DNA of 43,406 nucleotides, taken from positions 1 to 43,406 of the forward strand of contig VBOW01000036.1 of NCBI GenBank assembly GCA_005893275.1, in the 5' to 3' direction. How positions within the stretch are numbered: position 1 is the stretch's first letter; each line of letters begins with the position of its first letter. A model generated the notes under the pieces. It did not search any database. It was not told where the DNA came from and saw only the letters and a list, made by a program, of their open reading frames with translations. A program made the position numbers and the translations under genes. Positions 9,327 through 17,369 of the stretch are shown piece by piece. Origin of the DNA: Candidatus Eisenbacteria bacterium (GTDB lineage Bacteria; Eisenbacteria; RBG-16-71-46; SZUA-252).

Positions 9327-10226
9327 CTAGAAGATACCTATCTTGATATAGCGCTTCGGGTTTTTCTTGATGTCCTTCACCAGATCGTTGGTGTTGCGGA
9401 GCGTCTCCTTGAGCTCGACGTAGAGCGAGGAATCCGCGATCGCCTTCCCCAGCGACCCCTGTTGGTTGTCCAGCCGCTCGACCACGCGGTGGAGCGCTCC
9501 CGCGGTGACGCTGAGCTGCTCGGAGAGCGTGGTGAGCCGCTGCGAGGCCGTTCCGAAGTCGCGGATCGAGGTGCTGACCTGATCGGAATTGGTCGAGGCG
9601 ATCGTCTTGATCTGGTGCGCCGCGCTCCTGAAATCCAGGATCGCCTGCCTCAGATCCTCCTGATTCCTCTCGACCGCGGTGGAAAGATTCGAGGACATCT
9701 TCTCCAAGTTCTTCGAGGCGCGCTCCATCGTGGCCGGATCGACCGCGGCCAGGAACTCGTTGAGCCGCGAGGAGAGCTGCGTCGCTTCCGTGATGAGCTC
9801 CCCGGCGCCCGAGATCACTTCGGGGACGCCCGACTGGAAAAGACCCGGGATGGGATTCGACGTATCGAACCGGCCGGGCGCCGACCCGGGGTCCAAGGCC
9901 AGGAATTTCTCGCCCATGAAGCCGATGTTCGCGACCCGGATCTTCGCGTCGGGATGGAGGGCCACGCCCCGGTCGATCTCGAACTCCACGCGCACGCCCT
10001 GATCCAGGAGCCTCACTTCACGGACGATGCCTTTCCTCACGCCGCGCACCGAGACCGGATCCCCCTCGGATAGATTCCCGACCTCCTCGAACCGGGCGAC
10101 GAGCACCCGCTTCTTCTGCCCGAGGCGGTACTCCTTGATCCACGCGATGCCGGCGAGAAGCATCGCGAGCGCGAGAAGGCCCGTGACCCCGACCTGGATG
10201 GCGGCTCGGCGCGACGTATGGTTCAT
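9327..10226 (-). CDS. mlaD: MCE-domain substrate-binding protein MlaD
   Basis: 299 aa. N-terminal transmembrane anchor (about 10-28), one MCE domain (about 38-118, VARFEEVGNLSEGDPVSVRGVRKGIVREV type, split here for length) and a long helical/coiled C-terminal region. MCE proteins form hexameric rings that carry phospholipid between inner and outer membranes with the MlaE permease and MlaF ATPase, which are the next two genes upstream. The start is ATG at 10226 (MNHTSRRAA), 10 bases after the mlaF stop; the open frame upstream is an mlaF shadow. MlaB, MlaC and MlaA are not in this run. Confidence 0.9.
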   Translation of the reverse strand: MNHTSRRAAIQVGVTGLLALAMLLAGIAWIKEYRLGQKKRVLVARFEEVGNLSEGDPVSVRGVRKGIVREVRLLDQGVRVEFEIDRGVALHPDAKIRVANIGFMGEKFLALDPGSAPGRFDTSNPIPGLFQSGVPEVISGAGELITEATQLSSRLNEFLAAVDPATMERASKNLEKMSSNLSTAVERNQEDLRQAILDFRSAAHQIKTIASTNSDQVSTSIRDFGTASQRLTTLSEQLSVTAGALHRVVERLDNQQGSLGKAIADSSLYVELKETLRNTNDLVKDIKKNPKRYIKIGIF

Positions 10227-10236
10227 CCCTGACCCT

Positions 10237-10995
10237 CTACGTGGGGAGGAGAGGCCCTTCGGCGCTCCCCTCGATGAACTGCCGCACCGCCGGATCGGAT
10301 GACGCCTGGATCTCCGCCGGGGTTCCGATCGCATGGATCCGGCCCTCGTGGAGCATCGCGATCCGATCGGCGATATGATAGGCGCTGCGCATGTCGTGCG
10401 TCACGGCAATCGAGGTGATTCCGAGCCTCTCCTGGAGCCGTCGAATCAGCCGATTGATCAGGTCGGAGGTGATCGGGTCCAGCCCCGTGGTCGGCTCGTC
10501 GTAGAGCATGATCTTCGGATTCAACGCGAGCGCCCGCGCCAGAGCCGCGCGCTTCTTCATCCCGCCGCTCAGGCTCGAGGGACGCATGGACTCCGCGCCC
10601 TCGAGGCCCACCAGATGGAGCTTCTCGTGGACCACCAGGTCGACCTGCGTCCCCGCGATCCCCGTGTGCTCCCGAAGCGGCAGCCCCACATTCTCACCCA
10701 CCGTGAGCGAATCGAACAAAGCCCCTCCCTGGAAGAGCATCCCCATCTGCTTTCGCAAGTCCAAGAGCTCCGCGACGCTGAGGGCGGGCACGTCTCTGCC
10801 GTCCACACGCACCACCCCGCGGTCGGGATCGATCAGCCCGACGACGTGCTTCAAGAGAACCGACTTCCCGGTGCCGCTTCGGCCGATGATGACGACCGAT
10901 TCTCCCGGCGCGACCGCCAGGTCCACGCCGCGGAGCACATCCTTCGTCCCGAGGCGCTTCCAGATTCCCTCGATCTCGATCGAGGGCTCAGGCAA
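10237..10995 (-). CDS. mlaF: Phospholipid transport ABC ATPase MlaF
   Basis: 252 aa cytoplasmic ABC ATPase. Walker A GRSGTGKS, Q-loop in LFQGGALFDSLTV, signature LSGGMKKRAALARAL, Walker B IMLYDEPTTGLDP and the H-loop VTHD are all intact. The LFQGGALFDS and SGGMKKR wording is typical of the MlaF/Ttg2A family. The start is TTG at 10995; the gene overlaps the mlaE stop by 8 bases, consistent with coupled translation of a permease-ATPase pair. Confidence 0.94.
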   Translation of the reverse strand: MPEPSIEIEGIWKRLGTKDVLRGVDLAVAPGESVVIIGRSGTGKSVLLKHVVGLIDPDRGVVRVDGRDVPALSVAELLDLRKQMGMLFQGGALFDSLTVGENVGLPLREHTGIAGTQVDLVVHEKLHLVGLEGAESMRPSSLSGGMKKRAALARALALNPKIMLYDEPTTGLDPITSDLINRLIRRLQERLGITSIAVTHDMRSAYHIADRIAMLHEGRIHAIGTPAEIQASSDPAVRQFIEGSAEGPLLPT

Positions 10996-11791
10996 AGATC
11001 ACCCGGAACAGGAACGACGCGAGGAGGTAGTCCACGATGAGAATCAAGAGGCACGATGCCACGACGGCGTTCGTGGTCGCGACCCCCACTCCCTCGGCGC
11101 CCCCTTCGCTTCGCAGCCCGTAGTAACACCCCATCGTGGAGATGATCGCCCCGAAGAAAACCGACTTGATCAGCCCCGAGAACACGTCCCGCAGATGGAA
11201 GTAGAGCCGGAGCCCGCTCGTGAACGTATGGCCGCTCACGTCGAGCGTGAGCACCGCGACCAGATACCCGCCGAAGATCGCGACCACGTCCGCGAAGATC
11301 GTGAGCACGGGAAGCATGAGCGTCGCCGCCACGACCCGCGGGACCACCAGGTACCGGGTCGGGCTGATCCCCATGGTCTCCATCGCGTCCACCTGCTCGG
11401 TCACGCGCATGGTGCCCAGCTCGGCCGCGATCGAGGCCCCGACACGCCCGCCCACGACGAGCGCGGTGAGCACCGGCCCCAGCTCGATCACCACCGACTT
11501 CCCGATCACGGTGCCCAGGTAAATCATCGGCACATAGTCGCGGAACTGATAGCTCGCTTGCACCGCGGCGACCGCGCCCGTAAATAACGCCACAATAAGG
11601 GTCAACGGCATCGAGCCGATCCCGATCGCCATCATTTGTTGCACCAGGAGGGGGAATTTTCGAAGGCCCCGGGGGAGCTCGCGGAGCACGTCCCCGAGGA
11701 GCATGAGAACCTCGCCCGCGTCCCGGAGCCCGTTGAGGATGAAGCGGAACGGATAGCGGTCGGCGAGCCGCTCGACGCCGGTCTGGTTCAC
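10988..11791 (-). CDS. mlaE: Phospholipid transport permease MlaE
   Basis: 267 aa integral membrane protein with about five or six hydrophobic segments and the MlaE hallmarks ELGPVLTALVVGGRVGASIAAELGTM (read in two parts) and MRVTEQVDAMETMGISPTRYLVVPRV. Permease of the inner-membrane Mla complex that exchanges phospholipids with the outer membrane. The start is GTG at 11791, 7 bases after dnaB. This family is a good indicator of a diderm envelope. Confidence 0.94.
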   Translation of the reverse strand: MNQTGVERLADRYPFRFILNGLRDAGEVLMLLGDVLRELPRGLRKFPLLVQQMMAIGIGSMPLTLIVALFTGAVAAVQASYQFRDYVPMIYLGTVIGKSVVIELGPVLTALVVGGRVGASIAAELGTMRVTEQVDAMETMGISPTRYLVVPRVVAATLMLPVLTIFADVVAIFGGYLVAVLTLDVSGHTFTSGLRLYFHLRDVFSGLIKSVFFGAIISTMGCYYGLRSEGGAEGVGVATTNAVVASCLLILIVDYLLASFLFRVIFA

Positions 11792-11798
11792 GCGGGCG

Positions 11799-13217
11799 CT
11801 AGAACTTCGGCTCCGGTACGCTTCGCAGCGACTCGAATCGGGTGCACTCGCTCACGAACGCGAGATTGACGCTTCCGGTCGGGCCGTTGCGCTGTTTCGA
11901 AACGATGATCTCCGCTTTCCCGTCCCGGTTCGCGGGGTCCGCCTCGTACACCTCGGGGCGGTAGACGAAGAGAACGACGTCCGCGTCCTGCTCGATCGCC
12001 CCCGACTCGCGCAGATCGGAGAGCACCGGGCGTTTCGAGCCTCCGCGCGTCTCCACCGCCCGCGAGAGCTGCGAGAGCGCGACCACGGGGACCTGGAGCT
12101 CTTTCGCGAGCGCCTTCAACGAGCGCGAAATGGCGGAGATCTCCTGCTGGCGATTTTCGGACGACTCGGGCCCGCGGATCAGTTGCAGGTAGTCGATGAC
12201 GATGAGCCCCAGCGGCACCTCGGACACGAGCCGCCTCGACTTGGCCCTCATCTCGAGGATGCCGATCGCGGCGGTGTCGTCGATGTAGATCGGCGCCTCG
12301 TGAAGCTGCGCGGCCGCGTTCTGGAGCCGCTTGTATTCGTCGTTGCTCGCGTAGCCGCGCCGGATCTTGTGGATGTCGACCCGGGCGAGGGAGCACATGA
12401 GCCGCTGCACGAGCGACTCCTTGGACATCTCGAGGCTGAAGACCGCGATCGCCTGACGCTCGGCCGGTTTCAGGTGCACCGCGACGTTCTCCGCGATGTT
12501 CATCGCGAGGCTCGTCTTTCCCATGGAGGGGCGGCCGGCGATCACGATGAAGTCCGATTTCTGGAACCCCGCGGTCATCTCGTCCAGGTCGTAGAAGCCG
12601 GAGGGCACGCCCGTGACGTGAACCTTGCGCTGCCGGTATTCTTCGATCGCAGAGTAGCCCTGCAGCACGAGCTGGCGCATCGGGTGAAACCCGGTGCGGA
12701 GGCGGTCGTCGGAGATCGCGAAGATCGCCTGCTCGGCGCGGTCCAGGAGCGCGGCCGGCTCCTTCCTCTGGTCGTAGCACTCCCCGACGATCTCGGTGCC
12801 GACTTCGATCAGGCGGCGCAGCGTCGCCTTCTCGTTCACGATCTTGCAGTAGTGCTCGACGTTCGCCGCCGTGGCCACGAACTGATCCAGGCTCGTCAGG
12901 TAGGTCGCGCCGCCGACGGCCTCCAGCTCTTTCCTGCGCTTGAGCTCCTCGACCAGCGTGACCAGGTCGACGGCCTCGTTTCGATCGAAGAGGACGACCA
13001 TCGAGCGCCAGATCTTGCGATGGGTCTCGCGATAGAAGGCCCGCTCGTCGAGATGCTGGATCGCAGCGGCGATTGCGTCGCGGGAGAGGAGCATCGCTCC
13101 CAGCACGGAGCGCTCCGCGTCGAGCGATTGCGGGGGGACCCGTCCTCCCTCCACCGTATCGTCTTTTTCGAAAGGCCGGCGCTGCTCGACCGCGACCCGT
13201 CCTGCCGCACTCTCCAT
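11799..13217 (-). CDS. dnaB: Replicative DNA helicase DnaB
   Basis: 472 aa, normal length, no intein. N-terminal DnaB domain (PPQSLDAERSVLGAML) then the RecA-type motor with Walker A AGRPSMGKTS (about 227-236), the SLEMS element and the VIDYLQLI Walker B region; LSQLSRAVE and SDLRESGAIEQDADVV are DnaB signatures. Unwinds DNA at the fork. Start: ATG at 13217, six bases from a GGAG; an in-frame GTG at 13220 directly before it is also possible. It lies 7 bases before mlaE and 10 after the glycosylase gene. Confidence 0.97.
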   Translation of the reverse strand: MESAAGRVAVEQRRPFEKDDTVEGGRVPPQSLDAERSVLGAMLLSRDAIAAAIQHLDERAFYRETHRKIWRSMVVLFDRNEAVDLVTLVEELKRRKELEAVGGATYLTSLDQFVATAANVEHYCKIVNEKATLRRLIEVGTEIVGECYDQRKEPAALLDRAEQAIFAISDDRLRTGFHPMRQLVLQGYSAIEEYRQRKVHVTGVPSGFYDLDEMTAGFQKSDFIVIAGRPSMGKTSLAMNIAENVAVHLKPAERQAIAVFSLEMSKESLVQRLMCSLARVDIHKIRRGYASNDEYKRLQNAAAQLHEAPIYIDDTAAIGILEMRAKSRRLVSEVPLGLIVIDYLQLIRGPESSENRQQEISAISRSLKALAKELQVPVVALSQLSRAVETRGGSKRPVLSDLRESGAIEQDADVVLFVYRPEVYEADPANRDGKAEIIVSKQRNGPTGSVNLAFVSECTRFESLRSVPEPKF

Positions 13218-13227
13218 CACAGGCTCC

Positions 13228-14019
13228 TCAGCCCGCCGCGCGGGCCTTCAAGGTGTCGCGCACACGCTGCAGATCCTCCCACGCTTCGCGTTTCAAGGCG
13301 GGATTTCGAAGGAGCGCGGCGGGATGGTACGTCGGGATGAGCGGGATTCCTTTGTATTCGAACGTGCGTCCCCGGAGGGAGGCCATGGAGGCCTTCGTCC
13401 TCAAGAGCGCCTGCGCCGCCGAGAGGCCGAGAGCGCAGAGGAGCGCCGGCCGGACGAGGGCGAGCTGCTGCTCCAGATACGGCAGGCATTGGTCCACCTC
13501 GTCCTGCAGGGGTGTCCGGTTCTCGGGAGGCCGGCACTTGAGCACGTTGCAAATGTAAACCTCGTCGCGGCGGAGCTGAATCGCGGCGATCATCTTGTCC
13601 AGAAGCTGCCCCGCACGTCCCACAAAGGGAAGGCCCTTCAAGTCCTCGTCGCGCCCCGGCGCTTCCCCGACGAAAAGAAGCTTCGCCTTCTCGCTTCCGT
13701 CGGCGAAGACCGTGTTCGTGCGGGTCTCGCACAGGCGGCATTTGCGGCACTCGGCGACGAGCCGCGCCAGGGTGCCCAAATCATCCGGGAGGTCTTCCCG
13801 CACCGTGAGCCCTGCCGGGGACGGCACGAGCGACTCGAACCCCGGGAGCGCGAGGGGAGCCGGGGGCGCGGCGCGGCGCGCCTGCGCGGCGGCGGGACGT
13901 CGGGACGCCGTGGAGTCTGCAGCCAGCGCGATGCGCGTGCGTCCCCGGGCCCGCTCGCGTTCCAGCAGCACGCGCGCCTCGCGAGCCAGCGCTACCAGCT
14001 CCTCCCGCGGATCCTTCAA
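13228..14019 (-). CDS. Family 4 uracil-DNA glycosylase (iron-sulfur)
   Basis: 263 aa. Removes uracil from DNA to start base-excision repair. Catalytic motif 1 is GEAPG (118-122) with FVGRAGQLLD; motif 2 is YHPAALLR (about 231-238). The four cysteines that fit the 4Fe-4S pattern are Cys91, Cys94, Cys162 and Cys178, spaced 3/68/16, as in the family 4 enzymes of thermophiles. An Ala/Arg-rich extension of about 75 residues precedes the domain. The start is TTG at 14019, whose TTGA overlaps the coaBC stop. The neighbouring dnaB and radA fit a DNA maintenance role. Confidence 0.92.
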   Translation of the reverse strand: MKDPREELVALAREARVLLERERARGRTRIALAADSTASRRPAAAQARRAAPPAPLALPGFESLVPSPAGLTVREDLPDDLGTLARLVAECRKCRLCETRTNTVFADGSEKAKLLFVGEAPGRDEDLKGLPFVGRAGQLLDKMIAAIQLRRDEVYICNVLKCRPPENRTPLQDEVDQCLPYLEQQLALVRPALLCALGLSAAQALLRTKASMASLRGRTFEYKGIPLIPTYHPAALLRNPALKREAWEDLQRVRDTLKARAAG

Positions 14020-15404
14020 CGCACGACCTCGGCTTCGAGCGCCCGCGCGACGCGATGCAAGATCGCGCGCGCCACGTCGAGCTTGGAGCGGAGCCCCAGG
14101 CGCTCCGTCTCTCCCGAGCGGTCGAGGAGGGTCACGTCGTTCTGATCGGAGCCGAACGCGGAACCCGGCTTGAGCGGGTTGTTGATCGCGATGAGGTCGA
14201 GCCCCTTTCGCTTGAGCTTCTCCATGCCCCCCTGTTCTTCTTCCTCGGTCTCGAGCGCGAAACCGACGATCTGCTTCTTCGGAAACTCCTTCCGAATCGA
14301 TTCCAGAATATCGGGAGTGGGGCGAAGCTCGAGAGTCATTCCGCTCTCCCGGCGCTTCAGCTTGGAGGTGCTGGGCTTCGCCGGGGTGAAGTCGCTCACC
14401 GCCGCGGCCATGATGAGGGCGTCCGCATCGCGCATGGCCTCACGCACCGCGACGGCCATCGCGTCACCCGTGAGAGCTTCGACGCGCGGAATTCCGGCGG
14501 GCGGGGGCGCGCTCGTCCGCGCGACGATGAGCTTCACCTGCGCGCCCATGCGGCGGGCCTCGTCGGCCAGCGCGAAACCCATCTTGCCGCTGCTCCGGTT
14601 CGTGATCACGCGCACCGGATCGATGGGCTCTTCGGTTCCACCGGCGGTGACGACCACCGTGCGACCCCAGAGCGGCTGGCTGACGAGCGAGAGGCCCATC
14701 GGGCCCAACGGCGCAGCCTCCGGCCTCTTGTCCTCGGCCGCCCGGAGAGGCGGCACCGGCGGTGGAAGCCCCCTGCGGCCCGCCGCCCGGAGCCCGTCCC
14801 GCCCGGTCGCGAGCGCTTCCCGTGCGGCAGCGACGATCCTTTCCAGGGACGCCATGCGGCCCATTCCCCATTCGCCGTCGGCGAGCTCGCCCTCCTCGGG
14901 GTCTATGAATGCCACGCCGCGCTCGCGCAAGAGGCGGACGTTTTCGCGCACCGCCGTGTGCTCCCACATCGCGACGTTCATCGCGGGCGCGACGAGGACG
15001 GGGGAGCGCGTCGCGAGCAGCGCCGTGGAGAGAAGGTCGTCGGCCAGGCCGTGGGCCAGCTTCGCCAGGAGATTGGCGGTGGCGGGAGCAACGAGGAGGA
15101 GGTCCGCTTCGCGGGCCATTCCGATATGGGCCATGCCCAGGGAGGAAGGCCCGGAGCCCGGGAACCAGGGACCTTCGCCGAGCGCCTGGGCCTCGAAGAG
15201 GTTGCTGAGAACCGGGCCGCGCGTGACGGCCCGGAGCGCATCGCGGGTGACGAAGCGACGCGCGTTCCGGGTGAGGATGACGGAAACCAAGGCCCCCTCC
15301 TTGACCAGGAGCCGAACAAGCTCCGGGGCCTTGTAGGCGGCGATCCCGCCGGTCACGGCGAGAAGGACCCGCGCTTGGTCGAGCCCGGAACGCGTCTCCG
15401 CCAC
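14016..15404 (-). CDS. coaBC: Bifunctional phosphopantothenoylcysteine decarboxylase / phosphopantothenate--cysteine ligase
   Basis: 462 aa; two successive steps of coenzyme A synthesis. CoaC half (about 1-195): FMN-binding VTGGIAAYKAPELVR, catalytic His93 in MAHIGMAR, and PAMN (140-143). CoaB half (about 245-455): VVVTAGGTEEPIDPVR, ITNRSSGKMG, VSDFTPA and the NDVTLL end. Oddity: at the site of the E. coli CoaC cysteine (ACGDIGPGR) this protein reads ADGEWGMGR, with Asp176 in place of Cys. A proline/arginine-rich linker of about 45 residues joins the halves. The start is GTG at 15404, 7 bases after rpoZ. Confidence 0.95.
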   Translation of the reverse strand: MAETRSGLDQARVLLAVTGGIAAYKAPELVRLLVKEGALVSVILTRNARRFVTRDALRAVTRGPVLSNLFEAQALGEGPWFPGSGPSSLGMAHIGMAREADLLLVAPATANLLAKLAHGLADDLLSTALLATRSPVLVAPAMNVAMWEHTAVRENVRLLRERGVAFIDPEEGELADGEWGMGRMASLERIVAAAREALATGRDGLRAAGRRGLPPPVPPLRAAEDKRPEAAPLGPMGLSLVSQPLWGRTVVVTAGGTEEPIDPVRVITNRSSGKMGFALADEARRMGAQVKLIVARTSAPPPAGIPRVEALTGDAMAVAVREAMRDADALIMAAAVSDFTPAKPSTSKLKRRESGMTLELRPTPDILESIRKEFPKKQIVGFALETEEEEQGGMEKLKRKGLDLIAINNPLKPGSAFGSDQNDVTLLDRSGETERLGLRSKLDVARAILHRVARALEAEVVR

Positions 15405-15411
15405 GGTAGCG

Positions 15412-15681
15412 CTACTCCTCGGCGCTCTCCGGCATCTCCGGCTTCAACTCCTCGGCTTCCGTCCTGTAGCGATAGAGTACGTTGCCCTTGAGCGCCTCTT
15501 CGAGAGCGACGTTGGTCACCTTTCCGCCCAGGTTGAGCCCGGTTTGGCGGCTCAGCTCGTTCAGCCGGCGGGCTTCCTTGGCCGCCACGATGATCAGCTC
15601 GTACTTGTTCGGAATATTGCTCGAGCGGAGCACACCTTTTTCGTCCAGCACATTCACCTCCAAAGGCCCCGAGATTCTCAT
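15412..15681 (-). CDS. rpoZ: RNA polymerase omega subunit
   Basis: 89 aa. Small subunit that aids assembly of the beta-prime subunit. The family core NKYELIIVAAKEARRLNEL and KVTNVALEEALKG is clear, with an acidic C-terminal tail (EAEELKPEMPESAEE). ATG at 15681. It lies between gmk and coaBC with gaps of 6 and 7 bases, the classic gmk-rpoZ-coaBC order. gmk-rpoZ proximity is common because omega and guanylate kinase are both tied to guanine nucleotide and stringent control in many bacteria. Confidence 0.95.
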   Translation of the reverse strand: MRISGPLEVNVLDEKGVLRSSNIPNKYELIIVAAKEARRLNELSRQTGLNLGGKVTNVALEEALKGNVLYRYRTEAEELKPEMPESAEE

Positions 15682-15687
15682 CTCGCG

Positions 15688-16341
15688 CTAGGTTGATTCC
15701 ATCGGAAGCCGGCGCGAGGCACGGCATGTTTCCGCCCGGATGATCGACGAGACCCGGCGGAGCGCCGACGAGAGATCGTCGTTCACGACCGCATAACCAT
15801 ACTCGCTCACGAGCTTGATCTCCCGGAGCGCGTTATCGAGGCGCAGCCGGATCCTTTCGTCTGAGTCCGTTCCGCGCCCCCGAAGCCGCTCCTCCAAGCT
15901 CGACAGGGAGGGAGGCAGCAAAAAGATGAACACACCGTCCGGATACGCCTTCCGGACCGCGCGCCCTCCCTGGACGTCGATGTCCAGGAGAACGTTTTTC
16001 CCCGCCTTGAGCCAACGCTCCGTCTCCCCCCGCAGCGTTCCGTAGAGCTCCCCGTGGACCTCCGCCCACTCCACGAAATCGCCGCCTTCGATTCGGCGGA
16101 GGAATTCGTCGCGGTCGAGAAAGAAATAGTCCCGCCCGTCCACTTCGTGCGGGCGCCGCCCCCGCGTGGTGGCCGACACGGAATATTCCAGTTCCAAGCC
16201 GGCCCCCAGAAGCTCCTTCACGAAAGAGCTTTTTCCCACACCCGAAGGCCCCGAGAGCACGACCACGAACGGGCGATACCCGGCGCCGAGCCAGGCATCC
16301 AGGTCATTCGATGTTTTGGACCTGCTCCCGGATCCGCTCAA
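15688..16341 (-). CDS. gmk: Guanylate kinase
   Basis: 217 aa. Phosphorylates GMP to GDP with ATP. P-loop SGPSGVGKSS (about 30-39), GMP-binding SVSATTRGRRPHEVDGRDYFF and the LLDIDVQGG motif are present; the lid and the C-terminal LREI...YAVVNDDL segment complete the fold. The start is uncertain: the longest frame opens with TTG at 16341, with AGGAGG only three bases upstream, overlapping yicC by 38 bases. No in-frame ATG lies between the end of yicC and the P-loop, so I keep the TTG. Confidence 0.93.
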   Translation of the reverse strand: MSGSGSRSKTSNDLDAWLGAGYRPFVVVLSGPSGVGKSSFVKELLGAGLELEYSVSATTRGRRPHEVDGRDYFFLDRDEFLRRIEGGDFVEWAEVHGELYGTLRGETERWLKAGKNVLLDIDVQGGRAVRKAYPDGVFIFLLPPSLSSLEERLRGRGTDSDERIRLRLDNALREIKLVSEYGYAVVNDDLSSALRRVSSIIRAETCRASRRLPMEST

Positions 16342-17194
16342 GTTCCTCCTTCACTTCCACCACCTGTTCCACGATCGGAACATCGGAGGACTTGGAGCCG
16401 ATCGTGTTGATCTCACGATTCATCTCTTGCAGGAGGAAATTGAGCTTTCGCCCCGGCGTGCTCTCCTCGTCCAAGAGCTTCCGAAAATGGCCGCAATGCG
16501 CTTCGAGCCGCACGCACTCCTCCGTGCAGTCGAGGCGGTCCGAGAGGATCGCGACCTCTTGGGCGATTCGCTCCTCGGGCAGCTCCCCCTCTTCCAGCAG
16601 GAGGTTGACGCGCTCGCGGAGCCGCGTGCGCGCATCGCGCAGCCGCTCGGGGGCGCGCTCCCGGATTTGCGCGACGCGGTTCCGGATCGACTCCACGCGG
16701 GCCTCGAGATCCGACCTCAAGGCCTGCCCTTCCAGCTCCTTCATGCGGATGATGTCGTCCGCCGCCTTCGTGACCACCTCGCGGAGCAGGGACACGTACC
16801 ACTCGGCATTCGACGAAGGCTCTTCCCAGACAAATATGTTCGGGAGCGCCGCGAAGGATTTCAGATCGATGTCTCCGGACAGACCGTACTTGGACTTGAG
16901 CTCGCCGATCAATTCCATGTACCGGTCGGCCGTGCCGGTGTCGAGCTTCAGCGTGGCCGTAGGCTCGGTCTCGCGCTCCCCTTCGCCACCCCATGTCACG
17001 GCGAGCGAAATCTTTCCCCGGCTGAGCCTTTCCACGAGGAGCTTTCTCGCCTCCGCCTCGAACGCCGAGAGGGTCCGAGGCAAGCGGACCGAAAGCTCGC
17101 AAAATCTGTGATTTACGGATCGGACCTCGGCCGTGAGGCGCAGGCCGTTCATCACAACCTCGCCCCGACCGTAACCCGTCATGCTCCTTACCAT
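16304..17194 (-). CDS. yicC: YicC-family endoribonuclease
   Basis: 296 aa. The start MVRSMTGYGRGE is the family signature, followed by VRSVNHRFCELSVRLPR. The C-terminal DUF1732-type region has LDCTEECVRLEAHC and PGRKLNFLLQEMNREINTIGSKS. YicC proteins are RNases acting on small RNAs and mRNA; the partner RNAs here are unknown. The first ATG (17194) is preferred over the second at 17182 because homologues keep the M-x-R-SMTGY start. It is the first gene of the 16-gene run and sits 30 bases after the predicted transcription start. Confidence 0.93.
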   Translation of the reverse strand: MVRSMTGYGRGEVVMNGLRLTAEVRSVNHRFCELSVRLPRTLSAFEAEARKLLVERLSRGKISLAVTWGGEGERETEPTATLKLDTGTADRYMELIGELKSKYGLSGDIDLKSFAALPNIFVWEEPSSNAEWYVSLLREVVTKAADDIIRMKELEGQALRSDLEARVESIRNRVAQIRERAPERLRDARTRLRERVNLLLEEGELPEERIAQEVAILSDRLDCTEECVRLEAHCGHFRKLLDEESTPGRKLNFLLQEMNREINTIGSKSSDVPIVEQVVEVKEELERIREQVQNIE

Positions 17195-17230
17195 ATGTCG
17201 GGTTGGATCGCTCCTCGGGGGTAGAGCCCC

Positions 17231-17259
17231 AATGTAGCGCGCGGGGCCCCGGGAGTCAA
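17231..17259 (-). promoter_or_regulatory. Putative promoter heading the yicC-to-kinase run
   Basis: Minus strand: -35 TTGACT (17254-17259), 17-base spacer, -10 TACATT (17231-17236); matches 5/6 and 4/6. Predicted start near 17224, giving a leader of about 30 nt before yicC. It is the only clear promoter I could find between 1.1 and 17.3 kb on this strand. Confidence 0.65.
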
Positions 17260-17331
17260 CTCGACCGCTCGCCTCATCCCCGGCTCCACACGGTGCCCTC
17301 CCCCGGCCCGAGGTGCGCGCCTAGTTACCCA

Positions 17332-17361
17332 TTGACCGCCCGGACGCCGTATCCCTAACGT
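17332..17361 (+). promoter_or_regulatory. Putative promoter of the GT-C/TPR gene, possibly leaderless
   Basis: Plus strand: -35 TTGACC (17332-17337), 18-base spacer, -10 TAACGT (17356-17361). Only 8 bases separate the -10 from the ATG at 17370, so the transcript would begin at or next to the start codon. No Shine-Dalgarno is present upstream of that ATG, which fits a leaderless message. Confidence 0.4.
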
Positions 17362-17369
17362 CTCCGGCC

